This document shows, one piece after another, positions 37,430-45,985 of a DNA stretch of 64,000 nucleotides. The position numbers were made by a program, and so were the translations under genes. The notes under the pieces are model-generated. The model was not told the origin of the DNA and ran no database searches. It saw only the letters and a list, made by a program, of their open reading frames with translations. The stretch lies in NCBI GenBank assembly GCA_031411655.1, contig JANOBM010000071.1, positions 119,662-183,661 on the forward strand. The letters run 5' to 3'. Every line of letters begins with the position of its first letter. Position 1 is the stretch's first letter. The DNA comes from UBA6163 sp031411655. GTDB taxonomy: Bacteria > Planctomycetota > Planctomycetia > Pirellulales > Pirellulaceae.

Positions 37430-38231
37430 GCAGAACAAATCGCCGGCATTGTACCATCGTAACCAACAATACAGCATCACCGCGATGACCGATGGCAGCG
37501 GTGCTGTAACTGAACGCTACGCCTACAGCGCGTATGGTACGCCAACGATCACCAATGCCAGCGGGACGGCAAGAACGGCGACGGCGATTGAAAATCGCTA
37601 CACGTATACGGGCCGCGAGTACGACGAGGGCTTGGACCTCTATCACTACCGCGCCCGCTTGTATGATTCGGCGAGCTGCAGGTTCTGCTCCAGAGACCCT
37701 ATCGGGTTCGATGGAAGCCGTTGGAACCTGTTTGAATTCCTGCTTGGAAATCCAATAAAGTATGTAGACCCGTCTGGACTCGAGGTCGACATAAATCTCT
37801 TCCCGGAAACCGATCCTCTTTGCAATCTCGCAGAACAGCATCCAGATTCTTCCGGCACAATCATCATCGGTGCGCACGGGTGTCAGGATGGGACGATATT
37901 TGGCCCTGACAACGAGATCATTACGACGGTGGAACTCATTGACAAAATCAAGAGCTGCAAAGACTACCAGCCAGGTGTTACGATTGTTATCAAAAGCTGT
38001 TTTCCGGCGAAAAGTCCAAGTCGCTGCCAATGGATTGCAGACAAAACCGGCCTGCCAGTCGTAGCGTCACCACGGAAATGTTCATACATTTATTACAAGT
38101 TGCCGAAGGATGCGTACTGGTGGCAGAAACCCAAGTTCAAAGAAACTGAAACCTATGGGCCTGATGGCAAACCCGAACCGCCTCTCGTGTTTCAACCCGA
38201 AGAACCGCTTCGTTCTAGCCCTTTCAAATGA
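37430..38231 (+). pseudogene. Headless RHS core C-terminal fragment with variable tip
   Basis: The frame is open from 37389 (inside the DUF1553 gene, where the overlap is meaningless). From about 37449 the protein is clearly RHS: YHRNQQYSITAMTDGSGAV, ERYAYSAYGTP, then YTGREYDEGLDLYHYRARLYD and DPIGFDGS...LGNPIKYVDPSGLE. Hundreds of RHS repeats and any start are missing. After the core comes a ~150-residue tip with GAHGCQDGTIFGP (His codon 37875) and TIVIKSCFPAK (Cys codon 37998), a spacing like caspase-type His-Cys dyads. The 3' end overlaps the next lipoprotein gene by 4 bp (ATGA). It is either a displaced RHS tip or a recombination relic. Confidence 0.85.
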
Positions 38232-38647
38232 TTGGTTACCATCAATTTGCTTTGGTGTTGTTAGTGCTCACCGCTGGTTGTGGTCAGCCGATTGCTCCAT
38301 CCGTGCAGTCGAAAAATGGCATTGCAACTTCATGGGATCACCTGAGGTCTGAGTCTTGGAACTACTCTCTTCAAGATACGGCGCGCGTGGAGGATTTGCA
38401 CTTCTACCCAACTGGAATGGTACGTGCGTCAATAGGAAATCAGCAAGGTAACGAAGTTAGCGTGGCTCCAATCATGTACCACTGGCATCTCTCGGCTGCT
38501 GGGGAATTGATCATCACAGAAGACCGAGATGGCAAGGTAGAATTCAAATCACTGTCGTTGGTTTCTTTAGACTCTGACACGGCGTTGGTACGGGATTCGA
38601 CGAATCCTAGTAAGGCAAGGGTTTACCACCGTACTTTCATGCCTTGA
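38228..38647 (+). CDS. Small lipoprotein overlapping the RHS tip, candidate immunity protein
   Basis: The 139-residue protein starts MIGYHQFALVLLVLTAGCGQ; the hydrophobic stretch ending in Cys fits a lipobox. The mature part is beta-rich with WDHLRSESWNYSLQDT, HWHLSAAGELIITEDRDGKV and a final RVYHRTFMP. The ATG overlaps the RHS tip stop in ATGA, so translation would be coupled. In polymorphic toxin loci the gene immediately after an RHS tip usually encodes the immunity protein, and a lipoprotein location would suit protection outside the cytoplasm. I recognise no family. Confidence 0.65.
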   Translation: MIGYHQFALVLLVLTAGCGQPIAPSVQSKNGIATSWDHLRSESWNYSLQDTARVEDLHFYPTGMVRASIGNQQGNEVSVAPIMYHWHLSAAGELIITEDRDGKVEFKSLSLVSLDSDTALVRDSTNPSKARVYHRTFMP

Positions 38648-39860
38648 GTGTTTCCGGTGGGAAACCGTCCAATCCAGTAGAAGAGACGAGAATACCCGAG
38701 AGTGACGGTGAGACGGAGCGGTAGCTGGGTGGGTTTTCCTGGACTGCGTCGCCTCTTTAGATGACCCAAGCTTACTTATAGCTAAATGGTCGTTTGGGAG
38801 TTACTAAGCGGTGCGCCGGAGAGATGGGCGCGAATGCGTGATGCGTTTTTTGGACGCTGAGAGTGAAATCTTGGATTCTTATCGCTCTCGGCTGTGCTTT
38901 TTCTGGTAGTTGCATGCGGTGCTTCGCGGCATCCATTCCGGCACGCGATGGTGCCTGCTTTTGAATGCTCATGGAATCTTTGGCTGTACGATCCTTTCTC
39001 ATGGTGCCCGTGCCTTCGTGAGGGGCGGTGTGACAAGCCGATTAGCCGATGGCAAGACTGGTCTTGTCGCTTGCTCAGTCGGTTGGTTTGGTGGGATCGG
39101 TGGTGAAAAATCTTCGATCCGAGCGAAGTAGCTTGGTAGGCCACGGGGACGTGGCGATGGCGGTGTCGTTCGCTTGCCAGATAAATACATCTGCATCGCA
39201 ATGATGAACGACAAGAATCGCATCGTGTCATGGCCTGGGATGCGATACTGCGTATGCATTGGCGGCTGATTCACACACTTTTGGCATCGAACCCGATAGG
39301 TCTTAACCCAGATCTCTGGTGAAGGTTGACACGCCGATCCATTGGATCGGCTAGAATGGGCGGCATGGCATCCACGGCATCGCTTCCACGCTTCTCCCGT
39401 CACCGAATGACATCGCACCCACGATGCAAGAGTCCTCTCTCACGCTGTCGCTCCAAGAAAAACCACAAGCGGTCTCTGCATCGTCATCGACGATATCTGT
39501 ATGTTGCGTTAGACAAACGCAGCGAGAGTCATTTAAGAAGTGTTGGATGCAAAAATCCGTTTGCCCTACTTCGTACTCTCATGTCTCACAACAGGCGATC
39601 ACCTGTTTCGCCGTGCAATGCACTCCTAGGAGCCATTGGGGCTATGAACGTTCATTCTGTGCCGTACGTTGTTCTGTGCCATACGTGAGCGGCGTGTCGT
39701 ATCGTTCGAAGGTAGCGATCATATCAATGGACTCGTCCGCCAATCGGAGACAAAGAGCTTGCTCATGCGAGATGCGATGTTCGACAAAATGTCAACCCAA
39801 TCCGGCTCAAAAGGCTTCCAGCCAAGCGTTCAAAATTTTCGATTCACTCCGGAGGTTTTG
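38648..39860. other. 1.2 kb region without a recognisable gene
   Basis: Short frames on both strands (minus 38782-39231, minus 38999-39418, plus 39326-39688, plus 39424-39861) overlap each other and lack family features or ribosome-binding sites. The stretch follows the RHS tip/lipoprotein pair and may contain decayed RHS or mobile DNA, but I cannot identify any remnant with confidence. A promoter-like element with a palindrome is at 39326-39357. A strong GGAGG at 39851-39855 belongs to the next gene. Confidence 0.4.
39326..39357 (+). promoter_or_regulatory. Promoter-like element with palindromic operator in the spacer
   Basis: TTGACA at 39326-39331 and TAGAAT at 39352-39357 resemble sigma-70 -35 and -10 hexamers, but the spacer is 20 bp rather than 17. 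The spacer is filled by a perfect 9-bp palindrome, GCCGATCCA-T-TGGATCGGC (39333-39351). It may control an RNA leading to the esterase 500 bp downstream; that is speculative. Confidence 0.35.
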
Positions 39861-42548
39861 ATGCGTCCGTTATTCTTGGCATGCTTGTTTGCGTTGTCTC
39901 CCCATCTCCTCACAGTGCTTTGCTCTGCTCAGGAGGGGACTTTACCGCGACCGCCCGAGTTTGCCTCGGTTGAGGTTCGCGAAGACCGGTCCATAACGTT
40001 TCGCATCTGGGCTCCACTCACGAAATCGGTAAGGCTTTTGAGTAGCGACCTGCCCAGTAGCGCACCGTTCAATGCTGGGATCGAATTGACGCAGGCGAAG
40101 AACGGTGTCTGGGAAACGACGATTGCGAAGGTCGACGCTGGCTCGTATCGATACCACTTTGAACTCGATGGTGTCGCCGTGATGGATCCAAAGAATCCAA
40201 CGACTAGCGAATCCAATGGCAGTACCTGGAGTCTAATGCATGTATCGGGTTCCGAAGTGTCGGACATAAAAGAGGTTCCACACGGTGCTATTGCGGAATG
40301 GCAGTATTTTTCGAAATCGTTGAGCCGATTTCGCCGTGTGCATGTTTACACACCGCCTGGCTACGAGCGGGAGTCAGAAAGCCTACCCGTCCTCTATCTA
40401 CTTCATGGTGCGTCGGACAGTGACGCCTCGTGGAGTACAGTGGGGCGCGCGGGACTTGTTCTCGACAACCTCATTGCGGCTAACAAGGCAAAGCCCATGA
40501 TTGTCGTGATGCCAATGGGGCACACGGGACCATTTTCTTTCGGACCAGGCGGAGGAAACTTTCAGCAGCAGATGGCTGAGTTCCAACAAGACTTTGTGAA
40601 TGATCTGAGGCCGCAGGTCGAACAGCGTTATCGTATTTCGAGCGAGCGCAAGCATCGAGCGATCGCTGGCCTATCGATGGGTGGAGCGCAGGCTCTCGAT
40701 ATTGCAATCAGTCATCTAAATGATTACGGCTTTATCGGTGTCTTCAGTTCGGGTGTCTTTGGAATCAACGCTCCGCAAAATGCAGGCAATACGTCCGGAA
40801 CACCTTGGGAAGAAAAGCATGCAGAGACGCTCGACAATGCCGACCTTCGAAAAGGCCTGCAGTTGATTTGGTTTGCCACAGGCAAAGAAGATTTTCTGCT
40901 CTCAACAACGCAGGAAACGGTTCGCGTATTGAGTTCTCATGGTTTTGATGTGCAGTATCAAGAAACCAGTGGAGGACACACTTGGATTCAATGGCGCGAG
41001 CATTACCTTCCCGAGTTCGTTCAATTGCTGTTCCGTGATGACGGCGTGGGAAGTGAGGACAAGCCGTCTCCTTCGCCGGAGTCTGCTTCGTCCTTAGAGG
41101 AGGCGATGGTAAGGCCGGCAGCCGAATCGATCCATCCGATTGAGCTAGTGACCTTCACGACCCAGGAAGATCACCGAAACATGATGGAGCAACTGGGCAT
41201 CAAGAAACTTCGTCCGGGCCCAAGCGGCAATGAGCAGGAACCAAACCATGCCAATTATGAGGAAAGCAAGGCGAATCCCTATCCCAACTTGCCCGAACTT
41301 CTGACTCTGAACGATGGAACGCGAGTGGTTAGCTCACAAGATTGGTGGCAGAAACGCCGTCCGGAGATTGTAGAAGAGTTTGAACGTGAAGTCGTGGGAC
41401 GCGTTCCCACCAATGTTCCCGCAGTCAGTTGGAAGGTGGCCGAGACACGTGATTCACAAATCGGTGAAGTGGATGTTGTTGAGAAGCATTTGATTGGCCA
41501 AGTCGACAACTCCGCTTGTCCAGCGATCGAAGTGAAGATCTCTATGTCACTGACGTTGCCAAAGAATACGCAGCAGCCCATTCCTGTGTTGATAATGTTT
41601 GGCCCCACGCCGTTCGACCCGCCGCCAGTATTCGGATTTCCCGGTGGCCGCCTGCGCCAATCGCCTAACGCCGGTCGTCCGTCCAGTTCAAGTCGCCCTC
41701 CGAGTCCCCCGGGAACACCCGGTGGCTTCCGACCCGCGGGTCCCAGTAGTCAGCAATTGCTGCTGGAAGCAGGATGGGGCTACGCGATGCTCAACCCCGG
41801 AAGTGTGCAGGCGGATAATGGTGCCGGGCTCACAAGAGGAATTATCGGTCTCACGAATCTAGGCCAGCCACGAAATCCAGACGACTGGGGTGCGCTGCGC
41901 GCATGGGCGTGGGGCGCAGCGCAGGGTTTTGACTATCTAAAAACGGAGCCGCTTGTCGATTCCGCTCGAATCGGTATCGAAGGTGTTTCGCGGTATGGCA
42001 AGGCAGCGTTGGTGACGATGGCATTTGATACTCGTTTTGCTGCCGCATTGGTTGGATCCTCCGGCGAGGGTGGGGCGAAGTTGCATCGCCGCAACTTTGG
42101 CGAAGCGGTGGAAAACTTGACCGGCTCGGGAGAATACCACTGGATGGCCGGCAACTTTCTAAAGTATGGCACGGCCGAGTCGTCGTTTGGTGAAAAGACG
42201 GCCAACGACATCCCCGTGGACGCCCATCAACTCGTTGCTTTGTGCGCTCCCCGGCTGACGTTTATCAGCTACGGCATACCGGAAAGAGGTGATGCAAAGT
42301 GGTTGGATCAGCAGGGGAGCTATATGGCTGCCATTGCAGCGGGTCCGGTTTTCGAGTTGCTGGGCGCGAAAGCTCTTGGAAGGTCTCATGACTACCAAAC
42401 GGAAAAGATGCCGGACGTTGGCATTGGGTTGCTAGATGGTGACCTTGCTTGGCGTCAGCACGACGGAGGCCACACTGATGGTCCTAACATCCCCTATTTC
42501 ATTGAGTGGGCAAATCGACGGTTTCAGGAAAAATCCGCGGTACCCTAG
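39861..42548 (+). CDS. Bifunctional carbohydrate esterase: E-set + CE1 esterase fused to CE15 glucuronoyl esterase
   Basis: The 895-residue exported enzyme has a signal peptide (MRPLFLACLFALSPHLLTVL). An early E-set-like domain (ITFRIWAPLTKSVRLL) is followed by a CE1-type esterase with nucleophile Ser272 in GLSMGGAQALD and His in TSGGHTWIQWREH. The C-terminal ~400 residues match CE15 glucuronoyl methylesterases, with nucleophile Ser710 in EGVSRYGKAAL and His in RQHDGGHTDG (867/871). This suggests concerted cleavage of feruloyl/acetyl and glucuronoyl esters of xylan or lignin-carbohydrate links. GGAGG five bases before ATG 39861 decides the start; the frame is open further upstream from 39669. 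Confidence 0.92.
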   Translation: MRPLFLACLFALSPHLLTVLCSAQEGTLPRPPEFASVEVREDRSITFRIWAPLTKSVRLLSSDLPSSAPFNAGIELTQAKNGVWETTIAKVDAGSYRYHFELDGVAVMDPKNPTTSESNGSTWSLMHVSGSEVSDIKEVPHGAIAEWQYFSKSLSRFRRVHVYTPPGYERESESLPVLYLLHGASDSDASWSTVGRAGLVLDNLIAANKAKPMIVVMPMGHTGPFSFGPGGGNFQQQMAEFQQDFVNDLRPQVEQRYRISSERKHRAIAGLSMGGAQALDIAISHLNDYGFIGVFSSGVFGINAPQNAGNTSGTPWEEKHAETLDNADLRKGLQLIWFATGKEDFLLSTTQETVRVLSSHGFDVQYQETSGGHTWIQWREHYLPEFVQLLFRDDGVGSEDKPSPSPESASSLEEAMVRPAAESIHPIELVTFTTQEDHRNMMEQLGIKKLRPGPSGNEQEPNHANYEESKANPYPNLPELLTLNDGTRVVSSQDWWQKRRPEIVEEFEREVVGRVPTNVPAVSWKVAETRDSQIGEVDVVEKHLIGQVDNSACPAIEVKISMSLTLPKNTQQPIPVLIMFGPTPFDPPPVFGFPGGRLRQSPNAGRPSSSSRPPSPPGTPGGFRPAGPSSQQLLLEAGWGYAMLNPGSVQADNGAGLTRGIIGLTNLGQPRNPDDWGALRAWAWGAAQGFDYLKTEPLVDSARIGIEGVSRYGKAALVTMAFDTRFAAALVGSSGEGGAKLHRRNFGEAVENLTGSGEYHWMAGNFLKYGTAESSFGEKTANDIPVDAHQLVALCAPRLTFISYGIPERGDAKWLDQQGSYMAAIAAGPVFELLGAKALGRSHDYQTEKMPDVGIGLLDGDLAWRQHDGGHTDGPNIPYFIEWANRRFQEKSAVP

Positions 42549-42629
42549 TGGTAGAGGCGGTGTTACAAGGGGTTCAATGATCGAGATGATTAGGTTGAAC
42601 CGTCAGTGTGTGGGGGTAAGGAATAATCG

Positions 42630-44237
42630 ATGGATTTGGTTTCCGAACCGTCTGTTCTTGTCGCAAAAGGCTCAACCCTATCGCCACTTGCGGATGCGAC
42701 CGGGGGCACGAACCCTCCTGGCAAGAGGTTTGATGGGCTAGACGGTGTCCGCGCGACTGCGATGTTGTTGGGCGTCTTTTACCACTTGCCTATTTCGATG
42801 TATCAGGGAGGAGGATTTGGGTTCGGTGCATCGGCGGGTCCGAAGCAGTCGATCGATGATTGGCTGCACAGTTTCCGAATGCCACTTTTCTTTTTGATCT
42901 CTGGCTTCTTTGCCAACATGATGCTTCGTAAATATGGCGTGAAGCAGTTTCTGTTTCGGCGATGGTGGCGGATCGGAGCTCCGTTTCTTGTTTCGCTTTT
43001 TGCGCTCGCAGGCTTTCGGATGGCCGTTGGGTACCCTCAACCTGTCAATGTTCCACCCTTTGGCATACCAATGTTCGGTCCACCACCAGACACCGGCGCA
43101 AGCTTTGGTTCTCCTGCGGGAATCAACCGGGGCCTGAATACTCCGGTACCATTTGGTCCCTATGGTGGTACTGGTAGCCCATTTGCCGGCGCAGGCGTTA
43201 CTGCGGGGACACCGCTCGCAGGACCGTTCGGCGGCCTACCAGACGCAAAGGAACTAACGACTCCGCTTGGTCCTCGTCCAGGAATCGGGCCTTCGGGATT
43301 TGCGCCTCCTGGATTCGGACCGCCTTCAAATACGACCGCCGGATTACCAGTAACGCGACCACCAGTCTTCCAAATGCCGACATTCCCATCACGCGTCTGG
43401 TCGGAATTACTATTCGGTCAACGCTCAAGACACTTTGGCCTCGAGCATCTTTGGTTTCTATGGTACCTACTTGTGTTTGTTACGATCGGCCCGCTGGTGG
43501 TGCTGCTGCTATCACGCCTCTTTAGCTTGCTTGGTACTGAACGGCTAGACTGGCTAGGCGGGATGCTCATCAGGTTCAATGCGTTCGGCTTCGTATTTGG
43601 TTTGGCCAGCTTGCCGTTCTTGTTGCAGGCACGAAACGTTATGGGTTGGTCGCTGGCAAACCCACACGGCTTTATGGGGGGCTTTCCGGATTTTTTCGTT
43701 CAGTACTATCCTGATCAGCCGTTTTACTTTTACTATTTCCTTGTCGGTTGGTGGTTGTTCCGTCTAAGCAGCAGTCTTACGAGCCTGTCGAAGAATTGGC
43801 TATGGAATTTAACCTTGGGAGTAACGGCGTTTTCAGCTTCACGGTATCTGGCCAATTGGTATTCGTTTCGACCGGACACCGTTGGAATCGAATGGATTCG
43901 ACTGGGAGCTTTTTCGCTCTACGCAATTGGATCGGCCTGTAGTACATGTGGGTTCATTGGATTTTTTATAAGATTCCTAAACCGGCCTACGCGAATCGGC
44001 CGGTACTTCGCCGACACAGCCCTATGGATTTACCTCATCCACCTTCCGTTGATTCCGTACCTTATTTGGTGGGTCCAGCCCGCGAATGGGCCATGGTGGA
44101 CAGGAAGCATCGCGGGCATGGTTGTCGTCACAGGGGTATCGTTGGTACTGTTTGAATTATTCATTCGTCCGACACCGCTCAACTATTTGTACGGGCCACC
44201 TTCACCCAAGAAGGTAGCCTTGACCTCCCTTCATTGA
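42630..44237 (+). CDS. Acyltransferase 3 family membrane protein (OpgC-like) with Pro/Gly-rich insertion
   Basis: The 535-residue protein has an N-terminal RFDGLDGVRATAMLLGVFYH motif of the acyltransferase-3 family, SFRMPLFFLISGFFANMML, and about ten membrane helices. An insertion of about 115 residues (roughly 136-250) made of Pro, Gly, Phe, Thr and Ala (for example PPFGIPMFGPPPDTG) lies after the third helix and precedes HFGLEHLWFLWYLLVFV. The family transfers acyl groups to glycans or succinyl groups to osmoregulated periplasmic glucans. An AAGGA eight bases before ATG 42630 supports the start. It follows the esterase gene by 81 bp and may be co-transcribed. Confidence 0.85.
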   Translation: MDLVSEPSVLVAKGSTLSPLADATGGTNPPGKRFDGLDGVRATAMLLGVFYHLPISMYQGGGFGFGASAGPKQSIDDWLHSFRMPLFFLISGFFANMMLRKYGVKQFLFRRWWRIGAPFLVSLFALAGFRMAVGYPQPVNVPPFGIPMFGPPPDTGASFGSPAGINRGLNTPVPFGPYGGTGSPFAGAGVTAGTPLAGPFGGLPDAKELTTPLGPRPGIGPSGFAPPGFGPPSNTTAGLPVTRPPVFQMPTFPSRVWSELLFGQRSRHFGLEHLWFLWYLLVFVTIGPLVVLLLSRLFSLLGTERLDWLGGMLIRFNAFGFVFGLASLPFLLQARNVMGWSLANPHGFMGGFPDFFVQYYPDQPFYFYYFLVGWWLFRLSSSLTSLSKNWLWNLTLGVTAFSASRYLANWYSFRPDTVGIEWIRLGAFSLYAIGSACSTCGFIGFFIRFLNRPTRIGRYFADTALWIYLIHLPLIPYLIWWVQPANGPWWTGSIAGMVVVTGVSLVLFELFIRPTPLNYLYGPPSPKKVALTSLH

Positions 44238-44284
44238 GCAGCGAAGGCGCGGGCGAAGTTGGGCTGACCTTTGGGATGTGCCTA

Positions 44285-44300
44285 GTGCTGCGTCACAGCT
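44285..44300. repeat. IS630 terminal inverted repeat, left
   Basis: GTGCTGCGTCACAGCT; an exact inverted copy is at 45492-45507. The transposase stop codon (TGA, 44295-44293) lies inside it. Confidence 0.88.
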
Positions 44301-44988
44301 TAATCTTCGGGTAGACCGAGATTAGTTTCATTCTCGCGTCGTCGATCTTCATTTGCCAGTCTACGCCGCGCTGAGTTTCGTTGACATCGCACGCCCAGGC
44401 TCGCGTTTCGGATTGGAGCGCGGCGAGATCGCCGATCCGGCGTCCGGAGACGCACTGTCGCGTCATGCTGCTTAATTCATCCTCGGCGATGTTCAGCCAA
44501 CTGCCATGCTTGGGTGTGTAGTGGAACTCGATGCGGCGAACCAGCGACCTTGCTCGCTCCGGTTCAAAGACTTCGTAGAACGCACCGATCGTGTGGGTGT
44601 TGAGATTGTCGCACACCACAATGACTTTGCTGCAACCGGCGTAGCGGCCTTCGAGCAACTCCGCCATCGTGATCGCCCAATCTGCTTTCGTTTTCTGCTC
44701 ACGTATCATCACCTCACGCCAGCCCGAGAGCGGTTCGGTGAACATGAAAACGTTGGCGACACCGGCACGTTCGTACTCGTAATCGACTCGGCGGGGATGC
44801 TCCTTGGTCGCGGCAATCGGCACTTTGGTGTCTTTGACTAACTGGACCGGTTGCTCGTCCATGCAAAGCACAGGAACATCACAATCGTAGGGTTTTGCAT
44901 ACGTTTCGAGGACATCTTCCATGTGGGCGACGAACTCCGCATCGGCCTCCGGCGGGATCACCCAGTACTGCATCTTGCGATTGTTCAT
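44293..44988 (-). CDS. IS630 transposase, DDE catalytic part (orfB)
   Basis: The 231-residue frame contains LCMDEQPVQLVKDTKVPIAA (first Asp), VIVVCDNLNTHTIGAFYEVF (second Asp) and EFHYTPKHGSWLNIAEDELS (final Glu), the DDE triad of IS630/Tc1-mariner transposases. Although an ATG at 44988 exists, the likely product is a fusion with orfA by -1 frameshifting at the A8 run at 44993-45000. After slippage the reading continues through LKKNGMNNRK, which resembles full-length IS630 transposases. Confidence 0.9.
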   Translation of the reverse strand: MNNRKMQYWVIPPEADAEFVAHMEDVLETYAKPYDCDVPVLCMDEQPVQLVKDTKVPIAATKEHPRRVDYEYERAGVANVFMFTEPLSGWREVMIREQKTKADWAITMAELLEGRYAGCSKVIVVCDNLNTHTIGAFYEVFEPERARSLVRRIEFHYTPKHGSWLNIAEDELSSMTRQCVSGRRIGDLAALQSETRAWACDVNETQRGVDWQMKIDDARMKLISVYPKIKL

Positions 44989-45428
44989 GCCGTTTTTTTT
45001 AATGTTCGGCCAAGTGTCGCATGGCTAACCGAATCAACGATCCCTAGCTCAACCACTTTGCGGGCAAGCAATCGCAGTGACCAGTTCGCATAGCCTTTAG
45101 GTGGTGGTCCCAGTCGAGTCGCAATGATGCGAGCTTCCTGAGCCCCATCAAGAATTTTGAGCGTCGGTGGCGTGATCCGTTTCTTACCATCGAGCGTTTC
45201 TCGAAAACCGCCTTCAACCAACCGTTGCCGGATGTTCTCCACGGTTTTGGTTCGACAATTAAATGCCTCAGCAATCTTCGCATCGGTCCAGGCTGGCCCA
45301 TCGGCATCGGACTTCAAGAGGATCTGAGCTCGACGAACTTTTTGGCTCGTTCCGCTAAGCTTCTTGATGACGTTCGCTAGCTCGACACGTTCCTGATCGT
45401 TCAATCGAACGATATATTTCTTCTGCAT
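44985..45428 (-). CDS. IS630 transposase, helix-turn-helix part (orfA)
   Basis: The 147-residue frame has the N-terminal DNA-binding region typical of IS630: RRAQILLKSDADGPAWTDAK with FNCRTKTVENIRQRLVEGGF as the helix-turn-helix, then ANWSLRLLARKVVELGIV. The zero-frame product ends KKTA after the slippery run. The C-terminal overlap with orfB is 4 bp (ATGA), so both frameshifting and re-initiation are possible. Confidence 0.9.
   Translation of the reverse strand: MQKKYIVRLNDQERVELANVIKKLSGTSQKVRRAQILLKSDADGPAWTDAKIAEAFNCRTKTVENIRQRLVEGGFRETLDGKKRITPPTLKILDGAQEARIIATRLGPPPKGYANWSLRLLARKVVELGIVDSVSHATLGRTLKKTA
44993..45000 (-). other. Programmed -1 frameshift site of the IS630 transposase
   Basis: On the coding (minus) strand TT-A8-CG gives zero-frame TTA AAA AAA ACG GCA TGA. 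A -1 slip on A-AAA-AAA changes the frame to AAC GGC ATG, joining orfA to orfB. No supporting pseudoknot was examined. Confidence 0.75.
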
Positions 45429-45491
45429 GGGCTCCCTCCGTGGTTCCCGTCAGTTTCGCTTAAAATGCTCGAACCACCAACCCTAATTCCT

Positions 45492-45507
45492 AGCTGTGAC
45501 GCAGCAC
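45492..45507. repeat. IS630 terminal inverted repeat, right
   Basis: AGCTGTGACGCAGCAC, the exact inverted complement of 44285-44300. The ferredoxin stop codon is 18 bp beyond. Confidence 0.88.
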
Positions 45508-45524
45508 GAGTCATTAAAGGACGC

Positions 45525-45881
45525 TTAACTCCAAATCGGATCGGGTTGCAATTGATCCGATACTGGGCTTCCCTGGTCCTTTCGTCCGCTCCCTTCAAGT
45601 CGGCTGATCACCTCGACAGTCATATCGTGGTCGCAAATGATTTGGCAACTCAGGCGGAGCCCTTTTTCGGTGATCTGACGGACCGCAAGCGTATTTTTTT
45701 CCGCTTCGGTCTGTCGAGTTGGCTCGCCGTCCACGAATCGCACTCGGCAGGTTGTGCATCGGGATTGACCACCGCAAGCATGCAGTTGATCAGTGCCCGC
45801 TTCTTCGATCAGAGCCTTGACCAATCGTTTGCCTGAAGGAACTTCGAACTCACCAACACCGACAACATTTAATCGAGGCAT
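45525..45881 (-). CDS. 2Fe-2S ferredoxin (adrenodoxin/plant type)
   Basis: The 118-residue protein has cysteines at 36, 42, 45 and 79 (HACGGQSRCTTCRV and LRLSCQ), the C-x5-C-x2-C-xn-C pattern of a 2Fe-2S cluster. The C-terminal 20 residues (SGRKDQGSPVSDQLQPD) are variable. It acts as an electron carrier; the partner is not adjacent. The IS630 element sits immediately downstream of its stop, so the 3' region may be disturbed but the reading frame is whole. Confidence 0.9.
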   Translation of the reverse strand: MPRLNVVGVGEFEVPSGKRLVKALIEEAGTDQLHACGGQSRCTTCRVRFVDGEPTRQTEAEKNTLAVRQITEKGLRLSCQIICDHDMTVEVISRLEGSGRKDQGSPVSDQLQPDPIWS

Positions 45882-45985
45882 TTAGAAAACCTGAATTGCA
45901 AAGTAAAGAATCGGAGATTGTTAACACAGACCCTTGGAAAGGTTGGGTCCGATCCGGAGCATCGAGCGGGCTGCGGACAAAATGT

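Larger units (their letters stand above)
44285..45507 (-). mobile_element. IS630-family insertion sequence
   Basis: The 1223-bp element is bounded by perfect 16-bp inverted repeats and encodes a two-frame transposase. IS630 elements target TA and duplicate it: TA precedes the left end (44283-44284), but the right flank reads GA, so the duplicated TA has changed or the end is shifted. Both open reading frames are intact and the frameshift site is present, so the element looks recent and potentially active. It lies between the acyltransferase and ferredoxin genes. Confidence 0.88.

Noticed and set aside
38782..39418. Minus-strand frames of 139-149 codons after the RHS tip
   Set aside because: They overlap each other in different frames, are rich in His/Arg/Pro, and have no ribosome-binding site or domain; evidence too weak for a gene.
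39669..39860. 64-residue N-terminal extension of the esterase frame
   Set aside because: GGAGG five bases before ATG 39861 and the signal peptide directly after it fix the start there.
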